Shown: one piece after another, positions 17,686 through 26,816 of the stretch
Layout of the letters: each line of letters opens with the position of its first letter
Numbering within the stretch: the first letter of the stretch is position 1
DNA from: Gracilimonas sp046602855
Lineage (GTDB): Bacteria > Bacteroidota > Rhodothermia > Balneolales > Balneolaceae
Direction of reading: 5' to 3'
Assembly: GCF_046602855.1 (NCBI RefSeq)
Contig: NZ_JBKINJ010000001.1
Coordinates: 744,001 to 808,000 of the forward strand
Length of the DNA: 64,000 bases
Made by a program: the position numbers and the translations under genes
The notes under the pieces: generated by a model
What the model saw: the letters and a program-made list of their open reading frames with translations, nothing else
What the model was told of the DNA's origin: nothing
Databases searched by the model: none

Positions 17686-18059
17686 ATGATATCTATTAGG
17701 ATTTAATGTTCAGAGAGCTACAGATCACCCTCAGTTTTCTAAAACTAGAATTTCTAACCTGTTCTTGTGATAATGAAATAATATAGATTCTGGCCATTTA
17801 AAGATGAGTAGAGGCGCTCCCCTTAATACCCATTTAATTTAAAAAACACTAGAAGGTTTTTTGCCCATAACAATCTAAGGCTATTATGTGAAATACAGTG
17901 AAAATATGCAACTCGACAGTAGAGATAAATCAGTTAGACTATTGAGTCTATATTGAAACTACTGTGTTCACACTTTCTCAACGTATTACCTTATTAATCT
18001 TTAAGTTTAATTTTGATAGATCAAAAGAAGAGAGTCGCGTGCTGAATTTAAGATGGTAA

Positions 18060-18270
18060 ACAGATCATTCATTTTCATTCCACTTCACCTTTGAAAGTAA
18101 AACATAAATCTGCACTTCATGCTATACCCTAATTCAAAGCAGGAGAGATGTCGGACGCAAAAATTATCCGGATAAATGATCACCTTTTTAAGTGAAGGAA
18201 TATCATCAAGGATTTTAATGATGAGTATCGAGAATTTGATCAGTTGGTCTTCTAAGCCTGCTTTGTTCAT
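18060..18270 (-). pseudogene. remnant of a four-helix-bundle (S23/intervening-sequence type) protein
   Basis: From 18270 the minus strand reads MNKAGLEDQLIKFSILIIKI, like the first helix of the S23 family found in many Bacteroidota. The similarity then jumps to another frame: after a frameshift the sequence reads ASDISPALN-stop-GIA-stop-SADL, matching the family motif RSGTSPALNYGEAQSAES with two stop codons. The remaining two helices are missing. The frameshift, stops and truncation make it a pseudogene. The family assignment is from memory of the consensus and is moderately sure. Confidence 0.6.
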
Positions 18271-18443
18271 ATCAAAAAATGTCAGATCTGTTTTAATATG
18301 TAAGAGCAGTTTAAAGTCTGTTTCTTACAAAGATTAATTTGTCCATCGCAGATCAAATGATTGAATAGCTATTCAATGGTGGAGCAAACGACCGATTAAC
18401 CGATTTTTAATTTTAGGAGTACACAATTGTTTCAGCAAACCCT

Positions 18444-18451
18444 TATCTTTG
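18444..18451 (+). promoter_or_regulatory. candidate -7 promoter element for nusB
   Basis: TATCTTTG fits TAnnTTTG, 26 bases before the nusB ATG. The nearest TTG (18427-18429) is closer than usual, so the -33 element is unclear. Confidence 0.4.
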
Positions 18452-18477
18452 GCGCTCATTAAGATTAGTTATTTGGC

Positions 18478-18945
18478 ATGATAAAACGCAGACAAGTTAG
18501 AGAGACCGTTCTCAAAGCAATTTACGCTTACCAGCTGAGCAAAGATAGCTCCCAGCATATTGTGGACACGCTCATCAAAAAACAGGAATTCACTAAAGAT
18601 AAAGAGCTGCGAAGATTCGCTGAAAAACTTTTCTTCAGAACACTTGAGCACGAAGAAGAACTGGATGAAGTCATTGTCGATCATATTAAAAACTGGGATA
18701 TCAAAAGGCTTGCACTCATCGACCGGCTCATATTGAAAATGGCTATTTGCGAGTTACTATATTTTGAGGAGATCCCAACCAAAGTTAGTATAAATGAAGC
18801 CATTGAGATCTCAAAACGATACTCAACGGCGAAATCCGGCCGCTTTATTAATGGAATTTTAGATGCTGCCTTGACCGACCTTAGTGAATCAGGACGTATT
18901 AATAAGAAAGGACGAGGACTGATTCAAAAATCGTTGGGATCATAA
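18478..18945 (+). CDS. nusB: transcription antitermination factor NusB
   Basis: 155-residue all-helical RNA-binding protein that joins NusE (S10) on boxA of rRNA leaders. It opens with the typical RRQVRETVLKAIYAYQ and has the C-terminal signature YSTAKSGRFINGILDAAL. Length and layout are standard. The phosphoesterase gene starts three bases after its stop, so the two are probably co-transcribed. Confidence 0.95.
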   Translation: MIKRRQVRETVLKAIYAYQLSKDSSQHIVDTLIKKQEFTKDKELRRFAEKLFFRTLEHEEELDEVIVDHIKNWDIKRLALIDRLILKMAICELLYFEEIPTKVSINEAIEISKRYSTAKSGRFINGILDAALTDLSESGRINKKGRGLIQKSLGS

Positions 18946-18948
18946 GTA

Positions 18949-19626
18949 ATGCAAAAAGATAAGAAGATCATTGCCATAGGGGATATTCACGGATGTGCCA
19001 AAACCAACGAGGTAATGCTTGAAAAACTCGAATCTGAGTTTGGCAACCATGTTTTTTACGTATTTCTCGGAGACTATACCGATCGCGGTTCTGATTCCAA
19101 AGAAGTCATAGATCAACTGCTGGAGTTTAACCATTATCATGATTGCATCTTCTTAAGAGGGAATCATGATCAGATGCTACTGGATGCCTACGAAAAAGGT
19201 GAATGGGACCTTTGGTTGAGTAACGGCGGCAGCACAACACTAAGTGATTACGATTCTACACCCCGTAATTTTGACCTTCCAAAAGCCCATTACGAATTCT
19301 TTAATGAAACGAAGTTGTATTGGGAAACAGAAGACTACTTTTTTGTGCACGCAGGTATCTCACCGGAGCTGACCATACAGGAAAACCTGGACAGTGAATA
19401 TGAAAGAGAGCAATTTCTGTGGCAAAGAGATCATATTTATACCGATAATAACCAATGGGAAAAGACAGTAGTATTTGGTCATACGCCCGTTAAGGAGCCG
19501 TTGATCAAAGATAACAGGATCGGTATTGATACCGGATGCGTGTATGACCGGCCCGGTTTTGGAGTGCTTACGGCCATTTTACTTCCCGATAAAAAGATAT
19601 TTCAACAAAAAAGTTTAGACTTTTAA
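18949..19626 (+). CDS. calcineurin-like metallophosphoesterase (PPP/ApaH-like)
   Basis: 225 residues. All metal-binding blocks of the serine/threonine phosphatase fold are present in order: GDIHGC (12-17), GDYTDRG (about 42-48), RGNHD (about 69-73), HAGIS (about 143) and FGHTPV (about 184). The family includes bacterial protein phosphatases and diadenosine tetraphosphatases, which cannot be told apart here. It lies between nusB and ychF in one run of closely spaced genes. Confidence 0.9.
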   Translation: MQKDKKIIAIGDIHGCAKTNEVMLEKLESEFGNHVFYVFLGDYTDRGSDSKEVIDQLLEFNHYHDCIFLRGNHDQMLLDAYEKGEWDLWLSNGGSTTLSDYDSTPRNFDLPKAHYEFFNETKLYWETEDYFFVHAGISPELTIQENLDSEYEREQFLWQRDHIYTDNNQWEKTVVFGHTPVKEPLIKDNRIGIDTGCVYDRPGFGVLTAILLPDKKIFQQKSLDF

Positions 19627-19642
19627 AAACAAGATTTAATAC

Positions 19643-20737
19643 ATGAGCTTAAGATGCGGTATCGTTGGCCTGCCCAACGTCGGTAAATCAACTTTATTCA
19701 ATGCCCTGAGTAACGCAGGGGCAGAATCTGCTAACTTTCCTTTTTGTACCATCGACCCCAATGTGGGCATGGTTCCTGTACCGGATCAACGGCTTCACAC
19801 ACTGGCTGAACTGGCTGAGTCAAAGAATGTACTTCCTGCCAGTATCGAGTTTGTGGATATTGCAGGCCTGGTGAAGGGAGCTTCAGAAGGAAAAGGAAAA
19901 GGAAATGCCTTTTTATCCCATATTCGAGAGGTAGATCTGATCCTGCACGTGGTTCGCTGTTTTGATGACGACGATATCATTCACGTGGAAGGCAGTGTAG
20001 ATCCTGAAAGGGATATTGCTATTATTGAGGAAGAGTTGATCCTGAAAGATCTCGAAAGCGTTGAAAAACGGGTTGAGAAGCTCAAAAAAGAAGCTAAAAG
20101 CGGCGACAGGAAGATCGTTGCTCAGCTGGATGTGGTTCAGCGCTTAGCCGATCACTTAGGGGAGGGAAATTCAGCCCGAACCTTTGAAGTATCCAAGGAG
20201 GAAAGAGAAGCCTATAAAGACCTGTTTCTGCTCTCCGCTAAACAAGTGCTTTACGCATGTAATGTAGGGGAATCTGATCTGGAAACCGGCAACGAGTATG
20301 TGGATACCGTTAAGGAGATCGCCTCAAAACACGACGATGAAGTGGTTATGTTCTGTGCCAAAATAGAGGCAGAGATCGCCGAACTGGATGAAGACGAAAA
20401 AGAGATGTTCCTGGAAGAACTGGGAGTTGAAAGTGCCGGACTTGACAGACTTATCAAAGGTGCGTTCAGGGAACTTGGATTGATCACGTATTTTACAGCC
20501 GGACCGAAGGAGGCACGTGCCTGGACCATCAAAGAAGGGACCAAAGCCCCTCAGGCTGCCGGTGTCATTCACACTGATTTCGAGAAAGGATTTATCCGCG
20601 CGGAAACCATAGCATTCTCAGATTATAAGGAGCTGGGTTCTGAGAAAGCCGCCCGCGACGCCGGCAAAATGCGTCAGGAAGGAAAAGAATACGTCGTTAA
20701 AGACGGCGATGTCTTGCTATTCCGATTCAATGTTTAA
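19643..20737 (+). CDS. ychF: Obg-family redox-regulated ATPase YchF
   Basis: 364 residues, the usual size. P-loop GLPNVGKSTLFNAL (9-22), a switch segment DIAGLVKGASEGKGKGNAFL (about 70-89) and a C-terminal TGS domain (about 280-364) with the block VIHTDFEKGFIRAE. YchF proteins bind ATP rather than GTP and associate with ribosomes and stress responses. It sits 16 bases after the phosphoesterase gene and converges with the adenosine deaminase gene. Confidence 0.97.
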   Translation: MSLRCGIVGLPNVGKSTLFNALSNAGAESANFPFCTIDPNVGMVPVPDQRLHTLAELAESKNVLPASIEFVDIAGLVKGASEGKGKGNAFLSHIREVDLILHVVRCFDDDDIIHVEGSVDPERDIAIIEEELILKDLESVEKRVEKLKKEAKSGDRKIVAQLDVVQRLADHLGEGNSARTFEVSKEEREAYKDLFLLSAKQVLYACNVGESDLETGNEYVDTVKEIASKHDDEVVMFCAKIEAEIAELDEDEKEMFLEELGVESAGLDRLIKGAFRELGLITYFTAGPKEARAWTIKEGTKAPQAAGVIHTDFEKGFIRAETIAFSDYKELGSEKAARDAGKMRQEGKEYVVKDGDVLLFRFNV

Positions 20738-20751
20738 AATACCTTTAGGTG

Positions 20752-20768
20752 CCTATTGCAATAGGCCC
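20752..20768. terminator. palindrome between convergent ychF and adenosine deaminase genes
   Basis: GCCTATTGCAATAGGC is a perfect 16-base palindrome in the 31-base gap between the two stop codons. It may stop transcription from both sides, but there is no clear T-run. Confidence 0.4.
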
Positions 20769-21758
20769 CTACGTCATTTTAAATCCGTCTGATAATTTAC
20801 CGCGGATTTTTTCTTTCGTTTCTTCATCACAAAATGCGGCATCTATTGCGAATTGGTTCACTCGTAAATATTGCTCTTTATGCCAGTCAAAGTACTTGTG
20901 AAGCTTTTCATATTCATCAGTTAGGCTAACGTTTGAAATAGTCCGCCCATCGGTATTAACACTTAGTGAATTACCATTCAGATAGATTTCATTTATGCGA
21001 TGCTGAGCCACAGAATCATAGATCCCGGTCTGTACATTACTGGTAGGGCATACCTCCATATGAATATTCTTGTCTTTCAGCTCATCAAGTAATTCAGGAT
21101 CTTCAAGGCTTCTTACACCGTGACCAATTCGGGAAGGATGAAAATGTTGCATGGTTTCCTTCACGCTGTCCGGGCCACGTGCCTCGCCGGCATGTGCCGT
21201 GCAGGGGATATCATGCTCATGGGCGTATTCAAAAGCTTTGATGTGATTTTCGATAGGGAGGGTTTCATCTGCTGCAATATCAAATCCTGTTACATTAGTG
21301 CCCTGAAAATGTTCAACCAGCTTCACGGTTCTCATGCTTTGTTCTTCAGAAAAATGACGGAGGGTACAAAGGATGATCCGCGCCTCAACTCCGCTTTGTT
21401 TGATGCCTTTGGTGGTGGCCTCATCCACAGTCTTTACTATTTCTTCAGGCGTCAGTCCCTGCTCGGTATGCAGAAGCGGAGCAAAGCGGATCTCGGCATA
21501 TATCACATTATCAGCTTTTAGCTGCTTAAAAAGATCGAGAGTAACAGCTTCAAGTTGGTCCTTTGTTTGCATAATGGCAACGGGAGCCTGCGCACATTGC
21601 AGATATTCCTCGAGGCTGGAACAGTTTTCAGGAGCAATGAAATCTCGCTTATAATCCTCATGTGTAGTTTCCGGACGTAATTGTTTTACCACCTCAAAGC
21701 TTAGGGAGCAGTCGAGATGCAGGTGAAGTTCAATTTTTGGAAGATTTTGTATGTTCAT
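20769..21758 (-). CDS. add: adenosine deaminase family protein
   Basis: 329 residues with the TIM-barrel metal ligands: HLHLD at 12-16, HAGEARGP near 190 and SVNTDGRTIS near 268, plus the SNVQTGIYDS segment. It deaminates adenosine (or a close purine) in salvage. The usual HLDGS is HLDCS here and the usual NTDD/NTDN is NTDG; both lie beside, not on, the metal ligands, but they leave the exact substrate open. It is divergent from polA across a palindrome-rich spacer. Confidence 0.9.
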   Translation of the reverse strand: MNIQNLPKIELHLHLDCSLSFEVVKQLRPETTHEDYKRDFIAPENCSSLEEYLQCAQAPVAIMQTKDQLEAVTLDLFKQLKADNVIYAEIRFAPLLHTEQGLTPEEIVKTVDEATTKGIKQSGVEARIILCTLRHFSEEQSMRTVKLVEHFQGTNVTGFDIAADETLPIENHIKAFEYAHEHDIPCTAHAGEARGPDSVKETMQHFHPSRIGHGVRSLEDPELLDELKDKNIHMEVCPTSNVQTGIYDSVAQHRINEIYLNGNSLSVNTDGRTISNVSLTDEYEKLHKYFDWHKEQYLRVNQFAIDAAFCDEETKEKIRGKLSDGFKMT

Positions 21759-21771
21759 ATAAGCCTATTTC

Positions 21772-21842
21772 CAATCACCGCAGGGCTAATTCATGAATTG
21801 CCCCTGCGGTGATTGATCAAATACGAATCTACATTCGTATTT
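21772..21842. repeat. two stacked inverted repeats between add and polA
   Basis: CAATCACCGCAGGG (21772-21785) is the exact reverse complement of 21802-21815. A second perfect repeat, AAATACGAAT (21819-21828) with ATTCGTATTT (21833-21842), follows at once. They occupy half of the 142-bp divergent spacer. They may be dispersed palindromic DNA or regulator sites; neither has the T-run of a terminator. Confidence 0.7.
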
Positions 21843-21900
21843 CGGATCAAAAAAAATTAGTTTCCATCAGAAAATTAAGGTTCTAAACTTAACCAAATTC

Positions 21901-24654
21901 ATGTCGAAAAAACTGCTTTATTTACTGGATGGTATGGCTCTGGCATACCGGGCTCACTTTGCTTTTATCAACAGCAGGCTAAAGAACTCTGAGGGAATTC
22001 CAACCGGTCCGGTTCTTGGCTTTGCCAATACCCTTCAAAAAATGCTGGATGAAAAAGAACCAACGCATATTGCTGTTGCCTGGGATACACATGCACCTAC
22101 CTTCCGTCATGAAAAAGACGAAGAATACAAAGCGCACAGACCGCCACAACCTGAAGAACTGAAGATCGGTATCCCGCTGATCAAAGAGATGGTTGAGTCA
22201 TGGGGGATTCAGAACCTGGAGCAGGACGGATATGAGGCGGATGATATCATCGGTACCATAGCGAATGGTGCAAACGCTGATGATGTAGATGTAATGATGG
22301 TTACCCCTGATAAGGATTTCATGCAGCTGGTGCACGACCACATCCACATGATGAAACCGGATAACAACAATGGTGGATTTGATATCATAGACCGTGAAGG
22401 AGTGCAGGATTATTTTGGCGTATATCCTGATCAGGTGATCGATGTATTGGCCATGATCGGTGATACAGCTGATAATATTCCCGGAGTGCCCGGTATTGGA
22501 AAAAAGGGAGCTCCAAAACTCATCAAGAAATATGGTTCGCTGGAGGCAGCTATTGAGGATGCCCCGAATATTAAAGGAAAAAGAGCGCGCGAGGGCCTTT
22601 CAGAATTTGGAGAACAGGCTTTGCATGCAAAGGAAATGGTCACCATTAAAACGGATGTACCTGATACAGCAGAGTGGGAAGAACTCGAATGGAGCGGCCC
22701 AGATAAGAAAAAGCTGGGACTCTTTTTTAAACGTATGGAGTTCAGGACCTTAACCAAAAAGTTTTTGGGCGAAGAAGGTCCCGTTGCCAAAAAGGAGGGT
22801 GATCAGGTAGATCTTTTTGGATCTTTTAAAGAAGAAGCCCCGAAGCAGGAGCTGGATGAGGAAAAGGTAAATTACGCTCTGCTTGATACACTGGATAAAG
22901 TAAAAGGCCTGGTGGATGAATATAAGGATGAAGATCATTTTTGTTTTGATACTGAAACAGACAGTGTTGATCCGGTAACCGGATCGCTGGTTGGAATCTC
23001 CCTGACGGCTACACCGGGTACGGCCTATTATATTCCGGTTAATGTAGAAGACGGACTGGATGAAAAGGAAGTCATTGAAGCCCTGCGGCCCCTGTTTGAG
23101 GATGATCATATTCTGAAGATCGCCCACAATTATAAATTTGATTCCATGATCCTGAAGCGGGCGGGACTGAAAGTTAAAGGGAATGCTTTTGATACTATGA
23201 TCGCGGCATACCTTATCGATGCCAATCAGCGGCTCAAAATGGATGAATTATCCAAAAGCCTGCTGAATTATAAACCTGTTCCTATTGAAGGCCTGATCGG
23301 GAAGGGCAGAAATCAGAAATCGATGGCCGACCTGAAAGTGGAAGACGTGTATTTGTATGCCTGCGAAGATTCAGATATCACCCTTCGGCTGTATGAGATC
23401 CTTAATGAAAGGCTTAAAGATGACGAACTGCTCGAGATAGCCTACAAGGTTGATTTTCCACTCATGGATGTATTGGCTGATATGGAACTGAAAGGTATCA
23501 AGCTGGATACCGAGATGCTGAATGCCTTTTCTGAAGAACTGGAAAAAGATCTTAAAGAACTTGAAACTGAGATCTACGAAAAGGCAGAAGAGGAATTCAA
23601 TATCAACTCTCCGCAGCAATTGGGTACTATCTTATTTGATAAAATGGGTCTGCCGGCCGGCAAGAAGACAAAGACCGGGCAGTATTCAACAGCCGAATCG
23701 GTATTGACAAAACTGGCTCCTAAATATGAGATGCCAGGCCTGATCCTGGATTACCGTCAGTTAATCAAGCTTAAATCCACATACGTGGATGCCTTGCCTG
23801 AGCTTGTGGTGGAAGAGACAGGCCGTATACATACCCAGTTTAATCAAAGTATAGCAGCGACAGGCCGTCTCAGTTCATCCAATCCCAACCTTCAAAACAT
23901 TCCGATCCGAACCAAAAGGGGACGCGAGATCAGAAAGGCTTTTGTGGCTGAAGAGGGATTCAAGCTCATGTCTGCTGACTATTCCCAGGTAGAATTACGC
24001 GTGATCGCTCACATATCAGAGGATGATGCGATGATAGAGGCGTTCAAGAACGATGAGGATATTCACGCCAGGACAGCCAAGGAGGTCTTTGACCTGGATT
24101 CTCTGGATGACGTGACTCCTGATCAGAGAAGGAAGGCGAAGGAAGTGAATTTCGGCATTCCTTATGGAGTGAGTGCTTATGGATTGGCCTCACGGCTCGG
24201 TATTGATAATGAAGAAGGGAAGCAGATGATCGATCAATACTTTGAGCGTTTTCCGAATATTCTGGAGTACATCAACGAGACCAAGGAATTTGCTAAAGAG
24301 CACGGCTTTGTGAAAACGATGCTGGGTCGCCGGAGATATATTCCCGATATCAAAGCAAGTAACTGGAACGTGCGTGGATTTGCCGAACGAACGGCCATCA
24401 ACATGCCGATACAGGGTACTGCCGCCGACATCATCAAACTGGCTATGATCGAGATCCATCACTGGTTGATCGACCAAAACAAGAAAAGTCGCATGCTGCT
24501 CCAGGTGCATGATGAACTCATTTTCGAGATCCATGAAAGTGAAATGAACGAAGTGCCGGCAAAGATCACAGAGCTCATGGAAAATGCCGTAGAACTGGAT
24601 GTGCCACTAAAAGTGGAAGCAGGCATTGCAGATAATTGGCTGGAAGCGCATTAG
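21901..24654 (+). CDS. polA: DNA polymerase I
   Basis: 917 residues, full three-domain enzyme for repair and Okazaki fragment processing. The 5'-3' exonuclease domain spans about 1-290 (with DGYEADDIIGT near 112). The 3'-5' proofreading domain (about 330-510) keeps its carboxylates: DTET at 350-353, NYKFD near 411 and YACEDSD near 484. The polymerase domain (about 560-917) has SADYSQVELR near 692, the O-helix RRKAKEVNFGIPYGVSAYGL near 744 and VHDELIFE near 869. ATG at 21901 gives the standard N-terminus KKLLYLLDGMALAYRA. Confidence 0.98.
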   Translation: MSKKLLYLLDGMALAYRAHFAFINSRLKNSEGIPTGPVLGFANTLQKMLDEKEPTHIAVAWDTHAPTFRHEKDEEYKAHRPPQPEELKIGIPLIKEMVESWGIQNLEQDGYEADDIIGTIANGANADDVDVMMVTPDKDFMQLVHDHIHMMKPDNNNGGFDIIDREGVQDYFGVYPDQVIDVLAMIGDTADNIPGVPGIGKKGAPKLIKKYGSLEAAIEDAPNIKGKRAREGLSEFGEQALHAKEMVTIKTDVPDTAEWEELEWSGPDKKKLGLFFKRMEFRTLTKKFLGEEGPVAKKEGDQVDLFGSFKEEAPKQELDEEKVNYALLDTLDKVKGLVDEYKDEDHFCFDTETDSVDPVTGSLVGISLTATPGTAYYIPVNVEDGLDEKEVIEALRPLFEDDHILKIAHNYKFDSMILKRAGLKVKGNAFDTMIAAYLIDANQRLKMDELSKSLLNYKPVPIEGLIGKGRNQKSMADLKVEDVYLYACEDSDITLRLYEILNERLKDDELLEIAYKVDFPLMDVLADMELKGIKLDTEMLNAFSEELEKDLKELETEIYEKAEEEFNINSPQQLGTILFDKMGLPAGKKTKTGQYSTAESVLTKLAPKYEMPGLILDYRQLIKLKSTYVDALPELVVEETGRIHTQFNQSIAATGRLSSSNPNLQNIPIRTKRGREIRKAFVAEEGFKLMSADYSQVELRVIAHISEDDAMIEAFKNDEDIHARTAKEVFDLDSLDDVTPDQRRKAKEVNFGIPYGVSAYGLASRLGIDNEEGKQMIDQYFERFPNILEYINETKEFAKEHGFVKTMLGRRRYIPDIKASNWNVRGFAERTAINMPIQGTAADIIKLAMIEIHHWLIDQNKKSRMLLQVHDELIFEIHESEMNEVPAKITELMENAVELDVPLKVEAGIADNWLEAH

Positions 24655-24717
24655 CAGTGAGCAGTTAACAGTTATCAGTAAACAGTAAACAGTAAACAGT
24701 AAACAGTGGTCAGTGAC
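24655..24717. repeat. tandem heptamer repeat, consensus CAGTAAA
   Basis: Nine seven-base units start directly after the polA stop: CAGTGAG, CAGTTAA, CAGTTAT, four exact CAGTAAA units, CAGTGGT and CAGTGAC. The phase is strictly seven bases. Similar CAGT-headed heptamers occur in intergenic DNA of unrelated bacteria, and copy number can vary by slippage. Confidence 0.9.
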
Positions 24718-24774
24718 AGATGGCTGATTAGATCGGATTGAGTCTTTGATTAAACTGCCAAACATCCAAAAATT

Positions 24775-25104
24775 TTTTCAGTCTTGAGCGAAGCGGTGAC
24801 TGGAAAGTTCATGCTTAGGAAGTCTCTGACTTCCATTAAAGGCAAGCCAGTTTTTACAATGGATGTTCTGTATCAGGCAGAGTCTCAATAAAGCATTCCG
24901 GAGCGGAGTACCCAAAACGAGGTAGAACCTACCGGTCGAAGAGCCCCTTTTTTTCTTCCCAAACCCATGGTTGTAAATGTGGGCTAAGGGATAAGATCAT
25001 ATTCATACATTTTAGATCTTGTAAGCAAGGGCATTTATGTTCATGCCTGCTCCAACCGATGCAAACACCAGGATGTCACCTTTATCTTTGTTGATCTCAT
25101 AACC
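24775..25104. repeat. 330-bp direct repeat, copy 1
   Basis: Identical by eye to 25133-25462 at an offset of 358 bases. It holds non-coding DNA with short hairpins (for example GGAAGTC/GACTTCC and GGTAG/CTACC), a CCCC-TTTTTTT stretch, and the last 93 bases of the ketoacyl synthase gene. The 28 bases between copies (25105-25132) are not found at the outer ends, so this is not a simple tandem duplication. Confidence 0.9.
25012..25104 (-). pseudogene. duplicated C-terminal fragment of ketoacyl-ACP synthase III
   Basis: Encodes the same last 30 residues as the intact gene (from GYEINKDKGDILVF to NALAYKI plus stop) as part of direct repeat copy 1. An open frame of 63 codons up to 25203 joins this fragment to repeat and spacer DNA and is not a real gene. 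Confidence 0.85.
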
Positions 25105-25132
25105 ACTCTGCGTCGGAGTGTGTATAAACATC

Positions 25133-25462
25133 TTTTCAGTCTTGAGCGAAGCGGTGACTGGAAAGTTCATGCTTAGGAAGTCTCTGACTTCCATTAAAGG
25201 CAAGCCAGTTTTTACAATGGATGTTCTGTATCAGGCAGAGTCTCAATAAAGCATTCCGGAGCGGAGTACCCAAAACGAGGTAGAACCTACCGGTCGAAGA
25301 GCCCCTTTTTTTCTTCCCAAACCCATGGTTGTAAATGTGGGCTAAGGGATAAGATCATATTCATACATTTTAGATCTTGTAAGCAAGGGCATTTATGTTC
25401 ATGCCTGCTCCAACCGATGCAAACACCAGGATGTCACCTTTATCTTTGTTGATCTCATAACC
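25133..25462. repeat. 330-bp direct repeat, copy 2
   Basis: Second copy of the element at 24775-25104. Its right part is the true 3' end of the ketoacyl synthase gene (25370-25462), and the rest is the downstream non-coding DNA. The lack of mismatches between copies points to a recent event or to gene conversion. Confidence 0.9.
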
Positions 25463-26458
25463 CTCCAGTTTATCTTTCCAGATAAGGTCGAGAAGAGTAG
25501 GGATGGTGGCTACCGACGAATTCCCCAGCCAGGAAATGATCATAGGCATAACATTTTTAGGCACCTCGTCTTTGTCATAAAGGGCATAAAGTCTTTTCAC
25601 TATGGCATCGTCCATTTTTCCGTTAGCCTGATGAATGAGAATGTGATTAACATCATCGATAGACAGATCACTTTTATCAAGGCAGCCTTTTATGGCTTTG
25701 GGAACATTGGTAAGAGCATATTGGTATAGCTTACGGCCGTGCATCTTCAGGAAGATATCACCCTCATCTTTCAGTGCAGGATTGTAGGATGTATCCATAT
25801 ACAACATTTTGGCATACACTTTGGTATCGGAACGGGTATTATGTGATAGAATTCCGATGGGAGCTTCACTTTCTTTAGCCTCCAAAATGGTAGCAGCAGC
25901 TCCATCAGCATAGAGCATGCTGTCACGGTCGTGTGGGTCAGAAACCCGCGATAAAGTCTCCGCGCCAATGACCATCACTTTTTTGGCATCTCCTGATCTG
26001 ATGTAATAATCAGCTTGAATGATACCCTGAAGCCACCCCGGACAACCGAATGGGATGTCAGTGGCAATGGTTCCGGGATTTTCAATTTCCAGTTTATGCT
26101 TAACACGAGCTGCCAGACTGGGAACCATATCAGTGCGGTTAGTGCCGTGCTTTACATCACCAAAATTATGAGCTACGATGATATGGTCGAGTTCTTCCTT
26201 ATCGATCCCTGCAGATTTGATGGCCTCCTCGGCAGCAAGATGGGCTATGTCTGAAGTAACAAGGTCATCTGTTACGTAACGACGTTCTTTAATTTCTGTG
26301 ATCTCGAAAAACTTTTGAATGATCTCTTCATTTTCCTTTTCGAGTCGGTTTCCTGAACGGTCAAAAAATTCGTTTTCCAGGAAAGCTTCGTTTTTGATAC
26401 GCCTGGTTGGTATGTAACTGCCCGTACCTGTGATTATGCTATTGACTGAACTCTTCAT
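25370..26458 (-). CDS. 3-oxoacyl-ACP synthase III family protein
   Basis: 362 residues, thiolase fold of the FabH type. The catalytic triad is readable: Cys139 in FGCPGW, His276 in LIHQANGKM and Asn313 in WLGNSSVATIP. It is somewhat longer than housekeeping FabH (about 320-335) and has an N-terminal GTGSYIPTRRIKNEAFLE opening. It may start fatty-acid chains or serve a special lipid or secondary metabolite pathway; no acyl carrier protein or other fab gene adjoins it. Its 3' end and downstream DNA are duplicated in the direct repeat. Confidence 0.9.
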   Translation of the reverse strand: MKSSVNSIITGTGSYIPTRRIKNEAFLENEFFDRSGNRLEKENEEIIQKFFEITEIKERRYVTDDLVTSDIAHLAAEEAIKSAGIDKEELDHIIVAHNFGDVKHGTNRTDMVPSLAARVKHKLEIENPGTIATDIPFGCPGWLQGIIQADYYIRSGDAKKVMVIGAETLSRVSDPHDRDSMLYADGAAATILEAKESEAPIGILSHNTRSDTKVYAKMLYMDTSYNPALKDEGDIFLKMHGRKLYQYALTNVPKAIKGCLDKSDLSIDDVNHILIHQANGKMDDAIVKRLYALYDKDEVPKNVMPMIISWLGNSSVATIPTLLDLIWKDKLEGYEINKDKGDILVFASVGAGMNINALAYKI

Positions 26459-26816
26459 AATGGTCGTTGTTTTTCCAGAATCTGTACCGGAGTAATTTAT
26501 ATGCCCTTTTACTAATTTTAACCTAAAGATTAGGAGGCTAAATTCAAATGATTAATTTACTGTTTTAATTAGTAAACGTTGGATAGAAACTCGGTTCTTT
26601 AATTTAAGAAATAATATCAGCCTGGCTTAATTTTTAGGGTCATTTTTAGTACGGAGGTTCAAAAATAGGGTAGTGTAAAGAAATTAGAAAGCGGCTGAAA
26701 AATTGATTCGAACAAAAAAATATTTTATTTAAACCCAGATTATTCAAACATAAAGAAGTGGATAGAATGTTATGGGAGAGAGCTGCTTACTGAAGTGCAT
26801 TAACAAATAACTAACC
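26459..26816. other. 358-bp intergenic region
   Basis: AT-rich DNA upstream of both the synthase gene (minus) and the broken lipoprotein gene (plus). One short inverted repeat TTTACT/AGTAAA is seen near 26558-26576. No RNA gene or coding frame is recognised. Confidence 0.5.

Larger units (their letters stand above)
17686..18477. other. 792-bp intergenic region with a gene remnant
   Basis: Lies between divergent lldP and nusB. The middle (about 18060-18270) is a decayed four-helix-bundle gene. The rest has no intact reading frame of interest; the nusB-proximal end holds a -7 promoter match (18444-18451). Confidence 0.65.

Noticed and set aside
25012..25203. Open frame of 63 codons ending like the ketosynthase
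   Set aside because: It is the duplicated gene end joined to repeat and spacer DNA; no start signal or family outside the copied part.
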